From assembly GCA_013397455.1 (NCBI GenBank), contig VYZB01000016.1, forward strand, positions 5,133,103 through 5,197,102: DNA of 64,000 nucleotides. Direction: 5' to 3'. The position numbers were made by a program, and so were the translations under genes. This DNA comes from Crotophaga sulcirostris. Its lineage: Eukaryota > Chordata > Aves > Cuculiformes > Crotophagidae. Positions 12,334 through 26,412 of this stretch are shown here, one piece after another; position 1 is the first letter of the stretch; every line of letters starts with the position of its first letter. Under the pieces are notes generated by a model. The model made no database searches, was not told where the DNA came from, and saw only the letters and a program-made list of their open reading frames with translations.

Positions 12334-15300
12334 GTGAGTCTTAACTTGGACAAAGGAGCATTAGGCTCTGAATATCTCTTGTCCTTTTAGCAAACCATGA
12401 CTAGACAATATCCCAGGATTTTAGAATAGGACCCTGGTTTCTTCCTTGTTATAAAATAAAATTACAAGGTTTTAATCTTCCCAAGGAGGTCCACTGTAGT
12501 AAGTAATGTAGTGTTGTTTTTGCAATTTAACTGATCTCTTGTCATTTTAGTGGCTGTTTTTTACAGAAATACAGTAGAGTCCTTAATACTTGTGCGGGAG
12601 GGTAGCATTTCAAAGGTTCCTGATTGAGTTTTTGTGAACTGACAAATCCTGCAGACTCTTGGAAACAGTCTTCCTATTTATTGCATTTCTTGCTGTGAAA
12701 ACTGAATCTAAAATCAGCATTTGTGTTTCTGGCTGATGCAGTCTATGAAGTTGGTCGTTCACCAGTACAGTCACTGGCATTTAGATTGTAAAATGTGAAC
12801 AATGATCATATGAATTTAAAATAACTTATTTGCAATTCTTGAAAATAAGGATTAACTATTACTACTGCACTCATTTTTTTTTTAACTGACTCCTGTTAAT
12901 ACAAAATATTGTAGAACCTGGCATAGTCTCAGAGTTTGAAACAAAATTTTTTGTTACTTCAGAGATTATACTAGGTTGGAATTTAAAGATGATTTGCGGG
13001 GAGAAAACTTGGCTTATTAAAAGAAGAAACCACAAAGAATTGTGTAGTGTAGCTTTTAAAATTTTATTTATAAAATTTTATGACATTTCAGTCTTTTTGT
13101 AAATATTTTATCTAATTTTTATTTTTTTCCTTTACAGTGCTGTTTTCTTTTTCTGTTTACATCTGGAGAGTATATTTTAATATTGCTTTAAACAGATTGG
13201 TTGTCTTATGGGAACTCCTTGGGATGTATGGTGTTTTTAAAGTTCTTTCTATGAAAAGTTGTTATCAGGATATGTACCTAAAATATGAGAGTAGAAAACT
13301 TCACCTAACCTGTCACGTGTCTGTGAAGATGAAGTATTATAACATATCATAATTTGGTTTTAGCTGGAATTTTGATCTGGAATCAGTGACATTATAGGAT
13401 TCCTGATGATGTGGAAAGGATAGTAGCATCTGAACATTACATGTGTGAAACAAGCACAAACAGGTTATTTGCTGTATTCTCTCATGTGCTTTTCACATTT
13501 TGGATACTGTGCCTTAAAATTTGAAATGAAACCCTGATGTAATGAGCCCAGAGTTGGACGTAGTGGGATTATTTGGAGACAGGCAACAGATATTGTGCAA
13601 TATTGTGGGAAAACTAGTTGTGTTACACTTCTATCCTGTAACTTGCACAAAAGGGTGCAAAACTACTGTCTGTGAAAAATAGGGGAGCTGTCTTCATCTG
13701 AGCTATTTATCCAGCAGATCTTTCAGCTGTATGCACGAGTCCACCATTACTCAGTAGGGTTGAAAGTTACCCATATTTAAGTGCCTATTTTTTCAGAGTT
13801 GAGAACCTTCTGTTGTGACAGCTTACTCTTCTGCTATTTCTTTTCAGGGTAGATTTTACCCTCCATCCTCGCTCTGAATTTTGGAGAGCAAACTTGTCAG
13901 ATTCTGTTGTATTTCTTCCAGGCCTAAGTGACTAACGAAGCCAAGTTCTCCTCCGTTATGCAGTTTGACAGTGATGAAACTGAACTCTACCTCGTGTAGA
14001 TTTAAGCAAGCTTTTTGTTTTTGGAAGGTATCTGAGTCAACTTCAGTTTTAGATATTGGATGAGTCCCAAAATGAAACTTTTTACTTTTTTGTTAAAGTG
14101 ATCAGTCTGTCTGAAAATAGACAGGACTCATTACTTGCCCTGTGACAGTTCAGAAATTTGTAGTTGTCCTGATATTATGAATGCTTTTGTTTACAGGTTC
14201 ATTGCTATATAAAACTTTATTACTACTGATATAAAAATATACTGTCTGTATTTGTCTTTCATTAGTGCCCTGCTCTAAGGCTAATTGATCTTACACTGAT
14301 GAGGATTAAAGTATTTGTAAATCCCAGGGTTTTTGCCAACTTCTTGCTCTAACTTCTTGCTATTCAGCAAAATGCATTAAAAAGTCTCATTCGTTTAGTT
14401 AGGAGACTTTCATTTCTCCTGAGGATTCATTCTTGGAGACCAATTGAGACTCCTACCTCTGCTTGAGGTTTTGAGTAGGTGATGTCACACAGTTGTTGGG
14501 GTTTTGCAGTGGTTTCTTAAATCCAATTTTACTTCTCTTTACATTACTCAAGAGATACGAGGATAACATTTTAGAGGAGCCAGCATCACTTAATTTGAGA
14601 AATTCTGTTGCTGGTTATGAGGAGACAGCCCTTTGGTTAATACTGTTGGTTCTAACTATCTTGCACCCTTTCAAGAATTGCCTGTTGACTGTTGTACAGT
14701 CATGCTGTGCTTTTGCTGGTGTTCCAGCCAGCCTGTGCACACTGTTCCTTGAGATTCTGTAGTGTGTCTCACTTGACAAGCTGTCACGCCCTTTACTGTG
14801 TTCTTTCTTGACATTCTTGTCATAGTCTGTTAATGTTGTTGGAAGGATGGATATCAGTGATCATCCTTAGTTTTAATTGAAAGTCATGCATGTTTACATT
14901 TCAGCCATCAGTCTTATTTCAGTAAACTTAAAGATGTTGTAGTGCTTAGATAGTTCACTGGCTGATAATAGTTGCCTGTGTCTTGGATGTCTTCTTGTCT
15001 TGCCAAAGCTGGTCTAACAGAGTTGTTGGGGATTTTCTTTCTATGGTGTTAGTCACTAAGCACCACCAAGAAGGAACTTCTGTTTACATTGGTTTACAGC
15101 TCTGTTCTCATTTTATTTTCTATCTCCCATTGACAAAGGTGGTGTAAAAGGAGGATGCTTCAGAGTGCTACTTTGTTGATAATTATAACATACTTACATG
15201 AGGTGTAGATACAAGGCCACGGAAAGCTGTGAATTGTCCCTGCTACTGTGTGGTGGGTTTCATGAAATCTAAGTGCTCAAAATCAGAACAAGTGTATCAT

Positions 15301-16928
15301 TATAGAAAGATTTTCCTTGTTGAATATGGCAGAAAGAGAAGGCCTTATAGTTTTAAAACCCTGAATCCTTTTTTCAGCTGGTAGTAACTGAAAAAAGAAA
15401 TTTCAGTGTTAGTCACTCAGTATTTATCATGCTTTTTCTTGATAGTTTTGTTTTATTCTTGTTTGCCCTTCATTTTTCTTGCGCAAAGAAAAGATGACCC
15501 ACTTTTACAAATACTTTTAGCCTTTTAATGCTTCCTGTTGCTTATCTGGTGACTTCATGTTTTTAGCCCATATCATATGGTAGTTCAGGAACACACCTCT
15601 TTCAGAGAGGCTGTGCTCAAGCCAGACTTGTGCAGCTGTTGCACAGCGTACTGTTTGGACTGAAGCTGTCATTAGATTTATCTGCCATGTGTGTAGCCCC
15701 TCTCCCAGGAACTGAATTTCATCTTCCATTTTTGTTGCCCTGTATCTTGTGGCCTTTTTTGGTATTCTTCATGATCAGTCTTTGTCTCTATAGCTTTAGT
15801 AGTGCCAGGAAAATAGGTCTCCATATTACTTACCTGCTTTACTGGATCACTTATGAGTGAGTAAAACAATATGGGCCATAGCACAAATTCCAGCAGAGCT
15901 CTGTTGGTGAAGTTCTTCTGCTGTGAACACTGATTGTTCGTTTATGTCCTGTGTTTCTTGGCTCTCTGGCATGTTTTCTTTCATAGTAGCTTATCTTCCT
16001 TCAACCCTGTGTTGAGATGACCTTGTTGGAAATATTTTGGGAATTTAATTGTTTGTAGCTGTGGATCAGATCTTGCCTGTCTGTGTTCTTGTTGAGCTCA
16101 CAGAACAACTCTTTTAGGGATGTAAGGCAGGACTTCCCTTCACAGGAGCTTTTTTCCATTCTATTACCAACTTAAGATCCACTCATTGACATCTAGAAAA
16201 AAAATTGCAGTAGCTTCTGCCACTCTCTATTTGAAAAGCTGTGTTCTTATTTTTCCCAACTCCCAAAATGAGTTGTTCAGGTCAAAAATATGAGCAAGAC
16301 TTAATTTGAATTCATGTTCTCTCTGCTGCTGTGATTCAAACACTTGGAGCTAAGATCTCTTGGCAAAGGGTGCATGGGCAAAACAATTTGAACAGAAATT
16401 TTTCTGGGTTTTTAATTTCATTTCCTACATTTTTTAACACCTTATTTTCCCTATTGCTTATATATTTTGAAATTTCTTATTTTTTCTGCATATTCATAAT
16501 TATTAAAGAAGTGACGATGAAGAAAACTGTAATAAAAATAAGCTAAATAATATGGAAGGGGAGACTGTCAGGGTATGATTCCTATCACACAGGGGTTATC
16601 TGTCTCTGCACAATGATAACATCTCGTCTATTAAACATGTCTGTTTCATAGCATTTGACTAATGTTGTAAAATGTTAGTAAGCCAAAAAAATGCTAGTGT
16701 TTAGCAAGTGAAATCTGTTAATCAGTATTGCTAGATTGGGGCAGGTTCCCAATCACTGAAGTCTGGACATTCACACAGCATTTGTCAGCCTCTGACAGAA
16801 TTTAGCCTTGAATTTAGTGGTCATGAGAAACTTCAATAAATAAAGATAATGTTGATTATAAAATGTCAGCATCTTAATTTGTATTGTATTGCTAAAATAT
16901 AATAAAATCTAAAATACAAAAGGTGAAT

Positions 16929-16980
16929 AGTGACTTTTAATTTAAATGACTTTTTAATTTGAAAGTGACTTTTAATTTAA
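16929..16980. repeat. Short AT-rich tandem repeat (about 17-18 bp unit)
   Basis: The 17-mer agtgacttttaatttaa occurs identically at 16929-16945 and 16964-16980, with a degenerate third copy (atgactttttaattt) between them. This looks like a small local tandem duplication in an AT-rich intron. Confidence 0.8.
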
Positions 16981-19920
16981 TCTCTTTAAATTTGAAAACT
17001 AATGTCTTGGAAAAGATAGAGTTGTATATTCAGAGTATTTGTTAGTAATTTCTAGGAACTTCAATATAGATGCTTTAATATTTTAGTTTGAGTTTTTTTT
17101 GAGGATGAAGATAATACACTTTTTATACTGAATTGGCTTTTGATAGGGGAGGAAATTAGTAGCTGTAACAAATAACTGAGCATTTAACACTCTACTTCTG
17201 TAGAACAGTTCCTTGCCAGGTGCTTAACGGTGATGTAGACTGTCATCTTTTTCCATTATATTTTTATTGAAAGTATTTTTCTTCAAGTATAGCTTGGGAT
17301 AACCATATCATACATATTAAATTTAGTGTAATAGTAGCACAGCATTTATAATGCTGCTTGGCTGTTTAATGATGGTTTCCTGATGCAGGAGTTTAACACA
17401 ATTCATGATGATGTTGCATTTCTACTTTATAGATTGTGAAGATTGCTGTTGTGGAATAACTAAAGCCAGTGTTGTAGGTACACTTCCTCTTCTGATGTTC
17501 ATGTAGTCACAGGAGAGCTTTCGATCTGATCATAATGTAACAGTTGTGGTCTCTCCAATGCTTTTAGGAAAGGATATCTGTTTCTTGTTTGAAACTTGGA
17601 AGTCTGTATCTGCATTTGCATAGGGAGAATATTTCAGGTCTGTTTTTTTAATGATAGTTTGAGAAAATAGTTAGGCATTTAGTGTTCCCTATTCAGATTT
17701 CTATGTTGCTTTTCATAAAGTTGGGTAGTGAATCTTAGCAGTGTAGAAACTGTCTAATGTGAAGCTCTGCAAACTGCAGATTTGAAGCCAGGGTGACCCA
17801 CTGGCTCTTGTGGTGCCACTGAACCTCTGGATGAATGAGGGTGGAAGCAGAGATAGCAGTTACTGTAGACCTACATAGGGTTAGGAATGAACGAAAAGTC
17901 TAGAGGGGTGTCTTCACTGCTTTCCACACAAGCTTCTTGCTCTCTACTTCCAGTACTCTCTTAGTTTACAGTCTTTAAAGAGAGTAATTGAAGAGGCTTA
18001 ACTTCACTTTTTTTTTTTGCGGGAATGACTTTTTAATCAGCTTAGAACTACTGGGGACTTGGATCTTCTGAACTAATTTAGAAAACCCAGTGAAATTTCT
18101 ACAGTGTAGCACCAGACTCCTTGCTGTCACTGCATCTGGCTCCATCAGAAGTGTGTTTCATGTTTGTAGCGACTGAGTGAGTGGTAGTCCTCGAAGGTAT
18201 TGTCCTCAAAGTGTGTTCTGCTTTTCTTTTTATTCCTTTTTTGTTTTCTGAACACTTGTTTTCAATGTTTTAGAGAACGTGCAGTGTAAAAATAACGAGA
18301 GTAAATACACGAGCAGACTTTCTGCTGAAGGAAGCCAGCTGTGCTCTAGAATTCTTAAATTTGTTTTGTGTATTTCTTTAGAGTGCTGAAAGAGACACCA
18401 ACTCCATCAGTAGGCATGAAACTAAAGTAGCAACAGCACATCATGGCCAGGATGACACATGTGGATGAGACAGTGTCTTACCACAGCACAGAGTGATGTT
18501 AGTGCCTGTGGCTTGTGTCCTTTTTAATATTGTTTTTTTTTTTTTACCAAAAGTCCTAAAAGCTGTCTTATTCCTCACTTGGACATACATTCTGGGCTCC
18601 AGAGTACCTTGAATTTTATAGAGAACAGCATGGTTAAATTGTTGTGGTGCAGGAAGGGCAACAAGGCTCAGAAGTTACAAGGAAAATACAGAAAACATGT
18701 GAAGGAATATATCTATATAATATATCTATAAAAGGTGCAGGAAAATATGATTTCAAGTGGAGTAATATAAGATGTTGAAAGTGTACAACTGGCACAGAGA
18801 AACACAAGTGAAGGATTTCATACTTGCATGGCTTAACTTTTGGTGATGATTGGTGGGCTTTGTCTTTAGTTTGATATTGCCATGAGATTTCGTTATTCTT
18901 TCACATGTAGATGAACATTTGTACCATCACCTTGCTGTGTCTGAGCAGGAGTCTTCCCACTGTAATAGATCTTGCTTCACGTCTTTCAAATTGGGAGTAT
19001 AGTAAAGTTGCAAGAGTTGTACTCTCATAATACTTCACTAATTAGCACTGTTATGTGTTTGAATGTGATGTTTTACCAGAGCACAGAGATTTCACTGTGG
19101 ATGTGATGGTGATTATGGAGTGAGGAACTGAGCTTATTTTGGAGAGGAGTTGCCTAAAAATGCAGTTATAAAATAAGGGTAAGTGGGAATAGATACATGT
19201 TCTGAAAGAGAACATAGTGTAAGGGATCAAGATAGAAGTTTTACTCTTGAAGTCTTGTTTTGTAGAGTTCTGTCCAGTAGGTATCTGTAGGAGCCATCAT
19301 TCTATACCATGTCTTGGCTCCCTGGGCAAAAGATGCTGAAGAAATACATCACTTGACACCGTCACAAAGGGTAGAGAGAGAGTCTGTAAGGAAATTTGCA
19401 AAAGTCATTATCTGTGAGGGGTAATGATAACAAATACTATAATGCAGTGTGTTTGAATACGCTTGAGAAATACTCCCTTTTAGAGTAGATAAAGGGAAGA
19501 ATCAGTCCTGTGATTTGCTTCCCACAGCATTTCAGGTATTGCAATGGAAATAAGTAACTGAGCTATAAGAAAAAGGTGACTAGAAGAATATGCAGACAGT
19601 TGTGGGAAAAGATATTTAAAATGTGTGTTGTGATGGAAGACTTGAGATAAGTAATTCAGTTTTCAAAATGCAATTCCTAATTGTTCTTTAGCGTATCGAG
19701 GGATTATTCCTTAGCTTGCTTATCAGAAGACCACTACCTTTTATAACTGCTTTTATCACTTTCTAGTACTTATGGTGAGTTTTCAGTTAAATATGACTTC
19801 TATTTTGCAAAAGAAATTAAATTGGATGTGTTTCAACATTGGAAGCTGCCATCCTACGGTGTGGCACTGCATATTTTTTTCCTCTCCTGGATCAGAACAA
19901 AGAATCAAAATGTCTAAACT

Positions 19921-19946
19921 TTTATTTATTTATTTGTTTGTTTGTT
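19921..19946. repeat. Tetranucleotide microsatellite (TTTA)n(TTTG)n
   Basis: Roughly three TTTA units are followed by three TTTG units in intron 1. A compound short simple repeat; no function is implied. Confidence 0.85.
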
Positions 19947-21266
19947 GAAAAGTTTTTCTGAAAAATTAATTTAAAAGCCTTAAGCTAACTTGGCAAAAGG
20001 CTTTTAACTATGTATTTCAACATATTCAGGAAAGCTGCTCAGTTTCTTTCTTTATAAACCTGAGGAAGGTCATTTATGAAGCATTTAACTAGAAACTTTA
20101 AAAAATGTTAGCCTTTTCTTTTGAAATGTTGATAAGAAAGTGATGTTGAATGAGGTCTCCCAGTACTTCAGGCAGGCAAAAATATTCAGCTTGCCATAGT
20201 AATAGCAGAATAACTTAATAGTTCAATGTGGCAGTGCCAGGGAGCTTTTTTTATGGTTTGTGAAGCTGCCAAACAGACAACTTCTATCAAAGTGGAAGAT
20301 GAATTCCTCGAGTCACATGATTCATTTGCACCAGGGGCTTACACTGTCAAATGAGGTGTGCTTTTGATGTAAAAAAGTTTGAAATTGGGATGTCTGGTAA
20401 AGGAGTTTCTTAGCTTATCGGGCACACAACTTATTTTCCCCCTTCCTGTTCAGTTATCCTACTGGTAGATGCAAACTGACTCCTCCTTCCAACCAGCTTT
20501 TACCTCATCTTGTTGTAGCTGCTAAACGTGGCTCATGTGTGCTCCCTGAACACCACCTGCTCCATCCTTGACCTCCAGGGACATCTGTTGTAGTGAAACG
20601 TCAGTAAAACTGGTGGCACACGAATGTCAGAATGGTAGAAAATGGTTTTTTCATGGGACTTGAATTTGCAGTAATTTTGGTTATTGCTTGTGAATGTGGT
20701 TTGGAATACTTTGTCATTTTTGAAATTCATGCTGGTTTGCTAATCTACCTGTTCTCTTTTACGTCTAGCTCTTCTGATCCTATAATATACTTTCTGCAGT
20801 GTTGTTCAGTATTGTGTATGTCTTTTGCAGTCCAAGAATCTTACCATCTCCACTTCTAACTGTGATTTGGGAGTGGAGACTGTTAATTTCTTTGTAAAGA
20901 AGGCTAGTTTCAGTCTGCAGCAGCTTAGACACAGTCAGATTGCATGACAGTTCATATAACCAAATCCAGTGTTGAGAAACAGGTATTAGTTTGGGGTTTG
21001 TGTGTAACTAGTAACCTGACTGTCTGAGCAAATCCTCTTACAGGCTTTGCTTTGCGAAGTGACCTCCAGTAACCTGTTAGGTGCAGATTTCTGTAACTTC
21101 ACCAACCTTACTTTCTTGGCAGGAATTTAAAACCCAAAGGAAAAGGTATGAAACCTATTAGCCATCAAATTTTTGAGAAAGGTGGAAGATTACATTTTAT
21201 CATATCTTGGTGTGCCCTTCCCCTTTTGCAGTTTTTTGGTATTTATTGTTTTGTTTCTTCTTTCAG

Positions 21267-21483
21267 TGTTTGACTACAGTTATAGAGATTACATCCTGTC
21301 CTGGTATGGGCAACTCAGCAGAGATGAAGGACAGCTGTACCAGCTGCTATCTGAAGACTTCTGGGATATTGCCAAGCAGCTGCGACAGAGGCTGAGTCAC
21401 ATTGATGTAGTTAAAGTTGTCTGCAATGATGTAGTGAAAGCTTTACTCTCGCACTTCTGTGACCTTAAAGGAGCCAGTGCCAG
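21267..21483 (+). CDS. SNX25: SNX25 coding exon 2 (first half of PXA domain)
   Basis: The 217-nt exon lies between acceptor ctttcag (21266) and donor CCAG/GTAAAA. It encodes residues 8-80: FDYSYRDYILSWY, then a charged region including LSEDFWDIAKQL and VDVVKVVCNDVVKALLSHF-like helices (here IDVVKVVCNDVV). The aromatic W-Y pair after a YRDYI-type helix is typical of PXA domains in SNX13/14/19/25. The exon enters in phase 1 and leaves in phase 2. Open frame upstream of the acceptor at 21173 is intron read-through and not part of the protein. The donor lacks G at +5, but the exonic CAG side is consensus. Confidence 0.95.
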
Positions 21484-22420
21484 GTAAAACCAAAACTCTG
21501 CATTTCATTGGAAATTTCTGTTTTTCTCTTTGCTTTCATATGTGCTGTATCAAAGATCTGGAGAGTGTAATGCTTTTGTAGGCAACTGATAAAGAAAACA
21601 GTTTGGGCTCATTACCAGTTTTAGAAATCAATCAGGCTTCAGGGCATTTCTAACACCTGTGGAAGGAAACACTTGTCCTCTTTTTCTCAGAGTTCAGTTT
21701 CACTGCTGTTTCCGTTTCATCCTTGAATCCTTTGCTCACGGTAGGAGGTGGGCTGTGTGAGCAGTTCCTGCAATAGTGTGAACCTGCAAAGGAGAGGAAA
21801 GGCACTGTCAGAGTAGTCACAGGACAAGAAGATAGTTATTTGTACCTTTCCCAAAATAGCACCAGGGTTAATTCCGTTCAATTGGCCATTTCTTCTAGCC
21901 TCAGGAGACAAAGCCTCGTGGTTTCTGTAAGCAGCCTGGCCTACAGTAACAAGATTTTTCTACTGGAAAAACTGTTGGCTGGATTTTCTTTCTCTGTTTA
22001 GGGTATCTTGCTAATTCCGTGAATTTTCTTTTTGGCAAGGCTCTCTTTGTCCACTTTAAAAGGTCAGCTGTCCACTGAATGCTAGAGTTGCACCCAAATT
22101 GTGATTGCAAATGGGAATTCTTAGCCCATGCAGTTCCCACATCTGAAAGCACAATTTGTGTAATTGCACATGTAATTTGGGCTTATGTCTGCACTTAACT
22201 GCATTTCAGTTATCATAGGTGAGATATGCTTCCATTGTTCAGATTTAGACTATACATTTTATACTGTGAAATTGTTTTGCCTACAGTTACGTCCACATAT
22301 TTTTAACACACCTTCAGAGAAAAAAGGTCAACTGTTTTCTGTCAGTGACTGGTCTGTGTTAATGATCATTCACCCTTTTTTTGATCTGGAGCAGAAGACA
22401 GGATTAACATGTTTTGGTAG

Positions 22421-22503
22421 GTGCTAGATTTCTGTAAGTTAGGAAATAAAGATGCTAGATTTAGGAAATAAAGATGCTAGATTTCTGTAAGTTAGGAAAT
22501 AAA
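22421..22503. repeat. Three-copy tandem repeat, about 31-bp unit
   Basis: Copies at 22421-22450, 22451-22472 and 22473-22503 share the core ctagattt...aggaaataaa. The first and third copies keep ctgtaagtt in the middle; the second has lost those nine bases. The near identity of copies points to a recent duplication. Each full copy contains an AATAAA hexamer, but there is no sign of a transcript end here. Confidence 0.9.
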
Positions 22504-25500
22504 GACAAAACCCCCCAAACCTAAAAGGTGGTTACATTCAAGAAGAGAAGATAAAGGAGCATGCATGTTGCAGTAGATCTCACACTGAATTCCAGATATT
22601 ACTTTCTTTCAGCTTTGGAAAGTGGTAGAAATGTCTTGGTCAGGTAAAGCTCCTACGTGTGCTCCTTGATTTTTTCAAGCATTATGCTTGCACTTGCCCT
22701 TTGTTGCAGTAAAGCTCTTGCTTTTGGGAAGAGATTAACTTGAATAGTTGAAGGATGAGGATGGTATTTTGTTTTTAAATTGTAAACATTTTCCTCTTTG
22801 AAGCTCTGGACGTAGAATTTACAATTGCAGAATTATTATTGTTAATGCTGATTATTGATGACATTCCTAATCTACGGAGAATTATGATCACTTCCTCTAG
22901 GTCTCTGTTGGATTGTTCCTACACTATATAGAGCTAATAAATTCTCAGGTATTTTCAAATTAACCCTTTCACTTGGGAATGGTAAACACACTTTAGTCAA
23001 TGCTGGATAGGGCAGGCTGCATTAACATGGTAATGAAAAAAATCCTATCAATAATTAATGTGATAAAAGGTTAAAAAACCCCAACAAACCCCACAACTGT
23101 ATCTATAGAATTTGTAGAAGTTGTAACTGGACCCATTCATTGTTTTTCACACACTGCATGGCTGTGAATTCACAAGGAGAAAGGTCTGGCCTTAAGGTGC
23201 CTGACAACACATCAGCAGCGTCATGCTGCATGATGTAAAATTACATTAGTGCGTCCTCATGCTGCTCATCTAAAGTTGCTCAGAAAGTCCAGGAAGCTTT
23301 ATGGAAATTTTACAGGGCCCACCTTTTCTTGGCAGATGGAGAGAGGCTTAAATGCTGTGTATGTGCTATGGCAAAATCAGAAGAAATGTGACATTGTGCT
23401 CATGTGCTACAAATTGAATATTGCCAGGTGATATGAGCATGCATGTAATAAACCTGGAAGCACAGCTGAAGACTCTGATACTCTTTAAGGGAATTTGTGG
23501 TTTCAATAATAATTCGACTTTTGTAGTAAATTACCTACTGTTATGTAGTTTACTGTGCTAGAACCTGCAGACATTTTAATCAGTAAACTGAGAACTGCCA
23601 AGTATGTCACTTCTAGCTTGGAAAATAGTTTCTTAGAAAACCTTCAATTCACTTTGGTATTGCTATGGTTTAAACACAGAAAATTCTTCTTCCTAAGGTA
23701 GGCAACACACAGGTGGTCTTGATTTATCATTGCTTTCTGTCAACATTTTAGAAGTGTAGTAAATTTAATTTGTCATTCACATGTTTCCCTCTATATCTCT
23801 AATAATAAGTCCATTTAGTTTTTCATGAAAAATATAGTGGAAAAGAAACTGTAATGGGAGCAAGGTATCTTTCCTGTTACGATGCTTGTTGGAGCGCTTC
23901 ATCTTGTTTCTGCTGCTGAGTTTATACTGCAGTGTGACAGCAAAGACCATTTTTTCTGTTATCTGGTGGCTTATGAAATTTTAAATACTTCTCATACCAT
24001 GTCTGAAGGGGGTTTCACCTAAGCCATTTTTTCTCACTTTTACTATATGACAACAGAGAAATCCACTAAAGTAACAGAAGGAAACTGTCTGTACCCAGGA
24101 CCAGAGATATGTCTGTTTCTTCACTGTGAAGTTCATGTGTTTTGTCACTGGGTAGACATCAGCCTCAAAGCTTTTCTGCATTCACTGACTGACTTTGACC
24201 TGTGATATCTGATAGATCAGAATCGTCCAAGGGGATGAAAATAGACTGAGACCATTCAGAATAAAGAAGAGTGCTACAGTCCTTCCCTTTGCTCCTGCTT
24301 TCCCTCTGGCTTATTTTAGTCAGTGGGGCTCTACTTAGAAATAAGCAGCTCAAGGTAAACAGCCAGCAGAGGCCAACAGATGAGGAAAAATGGTTCCCCG
24401 AATGCGGGAGAGTGTGAGAAGATGGTGGTGTTTGGTCATTCTTGTTTTATAGCAGCTTTTACCCATACATTCCCTTATGTCTCATTCAGGTGCCTTTCCT
24501 TGGTTACTTTAAGCAGAATATCAGCAAGCTGATTACTGGCAATGCCCTTTTATGTGATTAAGGATGGGCTGTGAGCTGAGTAAGGTGGTAACTAGTCCTC
24601 AGGATGAAATGCACAGTCAGTATTGGAAGGCCTTGGCAAAGTGAAAACAAATAGCAGGTGTCTTTCTGTGAAGCTGTCCTCATCAAAGGAAGGGCAAGTT
24701 CCCTTATGCTTATTGGGGTCTAGGAATAGCCACATCAGATATTGCTACAGAACTATTAACATTTGTTAAATGATGAGGAGAAAGTGCTGCAGGGAAATTG
24801 CAGTTTAAGTGACGAGTACAACAAGCAATTTGAGGATTTAAGTTCATATTGTGCATGTATTGGTAATATTCCTTTTTTTTTTCTGTGTATTACTGACAGG
24901 GTAGGGAGAGAAGGGAACTCGGTTCTTAATTTTCTTAGCACATATTAATACCTTCACACATACAGGATATATAACTTGTATTTTTTGTGATTACAGTATG
25001 TGTAATAAGTGTGATAAGATACTCATCAAAAATAAAAGTGCTGCTGCCACAAACTGTATCAATCTGTTCTTGATCAAAGGGAACTGAAGTACTCTTGTTT
25101 AATCCTGTAGATTCATGCAAGTTGTCAGGTTAGCTACTAAGCACCTCCCACAGTTTGTGTTTTTCTTTATAATTTCATTTGCCACCCACAAACCAAGAGT
25201 ACAAAGATCTGCTTATCACACAGCCTCTGGAAAGGCGTACCTAGAAGGCTCGTATGAAATTGTAGAGGTTCGTTGTAATGGGAGCAGCTGTATGAAAGTG
25301 CTGAGAACATAACAGTCATGAAAAGCAGAGGTCCAAACATGTTGTTGAAGTTAGCTCTTGTAGGTCTAAAGCTTTTCATTGCCTTCAGGTTTCAGTGTGG
25401 GAAGTTTGATTTTCTCATTAGTGGTTGATTGTCTTAGATTGTGACTTAGACGTCACAATAAACATTAGGGCCTCCTGGTGTTGGTATGATCCTACCACAG

Positions 25501-26351
25501 CTTGAAAACCATTTGTACATTCTTTGTGTCTGTTATGAACATGACGTGTCAAAATGCTATTTCCTGAAAGAGGTAACTAACGGATGTAAATGATATGACT
25601 GTCCTCACAGTGGATGCTAGGTGAAGTGATTTGTATCTTGTATTTGTAACTTGATGTATCTTGATAAAAATGGCACCTGTAGAAATTTTGGTGTTGGCTT
25701 TGACCTTATTGTTTTGTTGTGCTTTTTGAGTTTGGTGTAGTTTGTTTTCAGAGGCTTGGGTGTTTTCAGTAGGTACATTTTTCAGGTGTACTCATGATGC
25801 TGGCTTATAAAGGTCTAAACTTGTTTCTTTTATTTGTTAGAAAGTTCAAGCAGCTTTCATCCTGCTACACTTTCAAGAAGCTTAGAGGTCGGAGGGCAAT
25901 ACAGGTGAAGAGATGCAGGCTGCATGTGGTTCTGGTAGTTCTTAGAATCAGTTTAATGAAAGTGGGTGGTGAATGTTGAATTTACTGATGAAAGCAATTT
26001 AGAGCGTGCGCTCCGGCTCACAGTTGCACTGATTGAGACTTAAATTTAACTCTGCAAGACTCTCTCTTAAGAAAGACCAATTAAAGAAATAGCAAGGCTG
26101 AAGGGAACATTTTGTGATTTATTTGTTTAAAGAGAAAGAACCCATATGTAGTTTCCTGTAGAATTGTTGTTAATGTTTTTACAGACTCTTTGGGGTTTGG
26201 TTTTGTTTTGGATATCACTTACTTGTTTGCTTGCTTCCTGTTTTTGAAGCAGATGGATTTATCTTGTTTGTCATAATTAAGTTCCCGGTCATGCAAATCT
26301 CCTAATCAGTGTACGTATTTTGGGGTTTCTTGCCCTTGAGCCAGTGGTACT

Positions 26352-26412
26352 GCCAACCCCAAACCTGCAAGGTCCCAACTGCATGGGCATTGTAAATAAG
26401 TTTGGGGTTGGC
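26352..26412. repeat. Perfect 13-bp inverted repeat, 35-nt spacer
   Basis: The arm gccaaccccaaac at 26352-26364 is exactly complementary to gtttggggttggc at 26400-26412. The pair could fold as a G+C-containing stem with a 35-nt loop. Pairing does not extend beyond the arms on either side. It may be chance, the termini of a very small mobile element, or an RNA hairpin in the intron. Confidence 0.75.

Larger units (their letters stand above)
12334..21266 (+). other. SNX25: SNX25 intron 1 (phase 1)
   Basis: About 8.9 kb of AT-rich intron with no recognised gene. It holds homopolymer T runs (about 18009-18019 and 18533-18544), a TTTA/TTTG microsatellite at 19921-19946 and an 17-bp direct repeat near 16.93-16.98 kb. 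Open frames in it are short and have no recognisable domain. A good pyrimidine tract precedes the acceptor at 21266. Confidence 0.85.

Noticed and set aside
17430..17480. Exon-like stretch after ctactttatag (attgtgaagattgctgttgt...) in intron 1
   Set aside because: Stops occur in every useful frame soon after the acceptor, and exon 1 to exon 2 joining already gives the expected protein.
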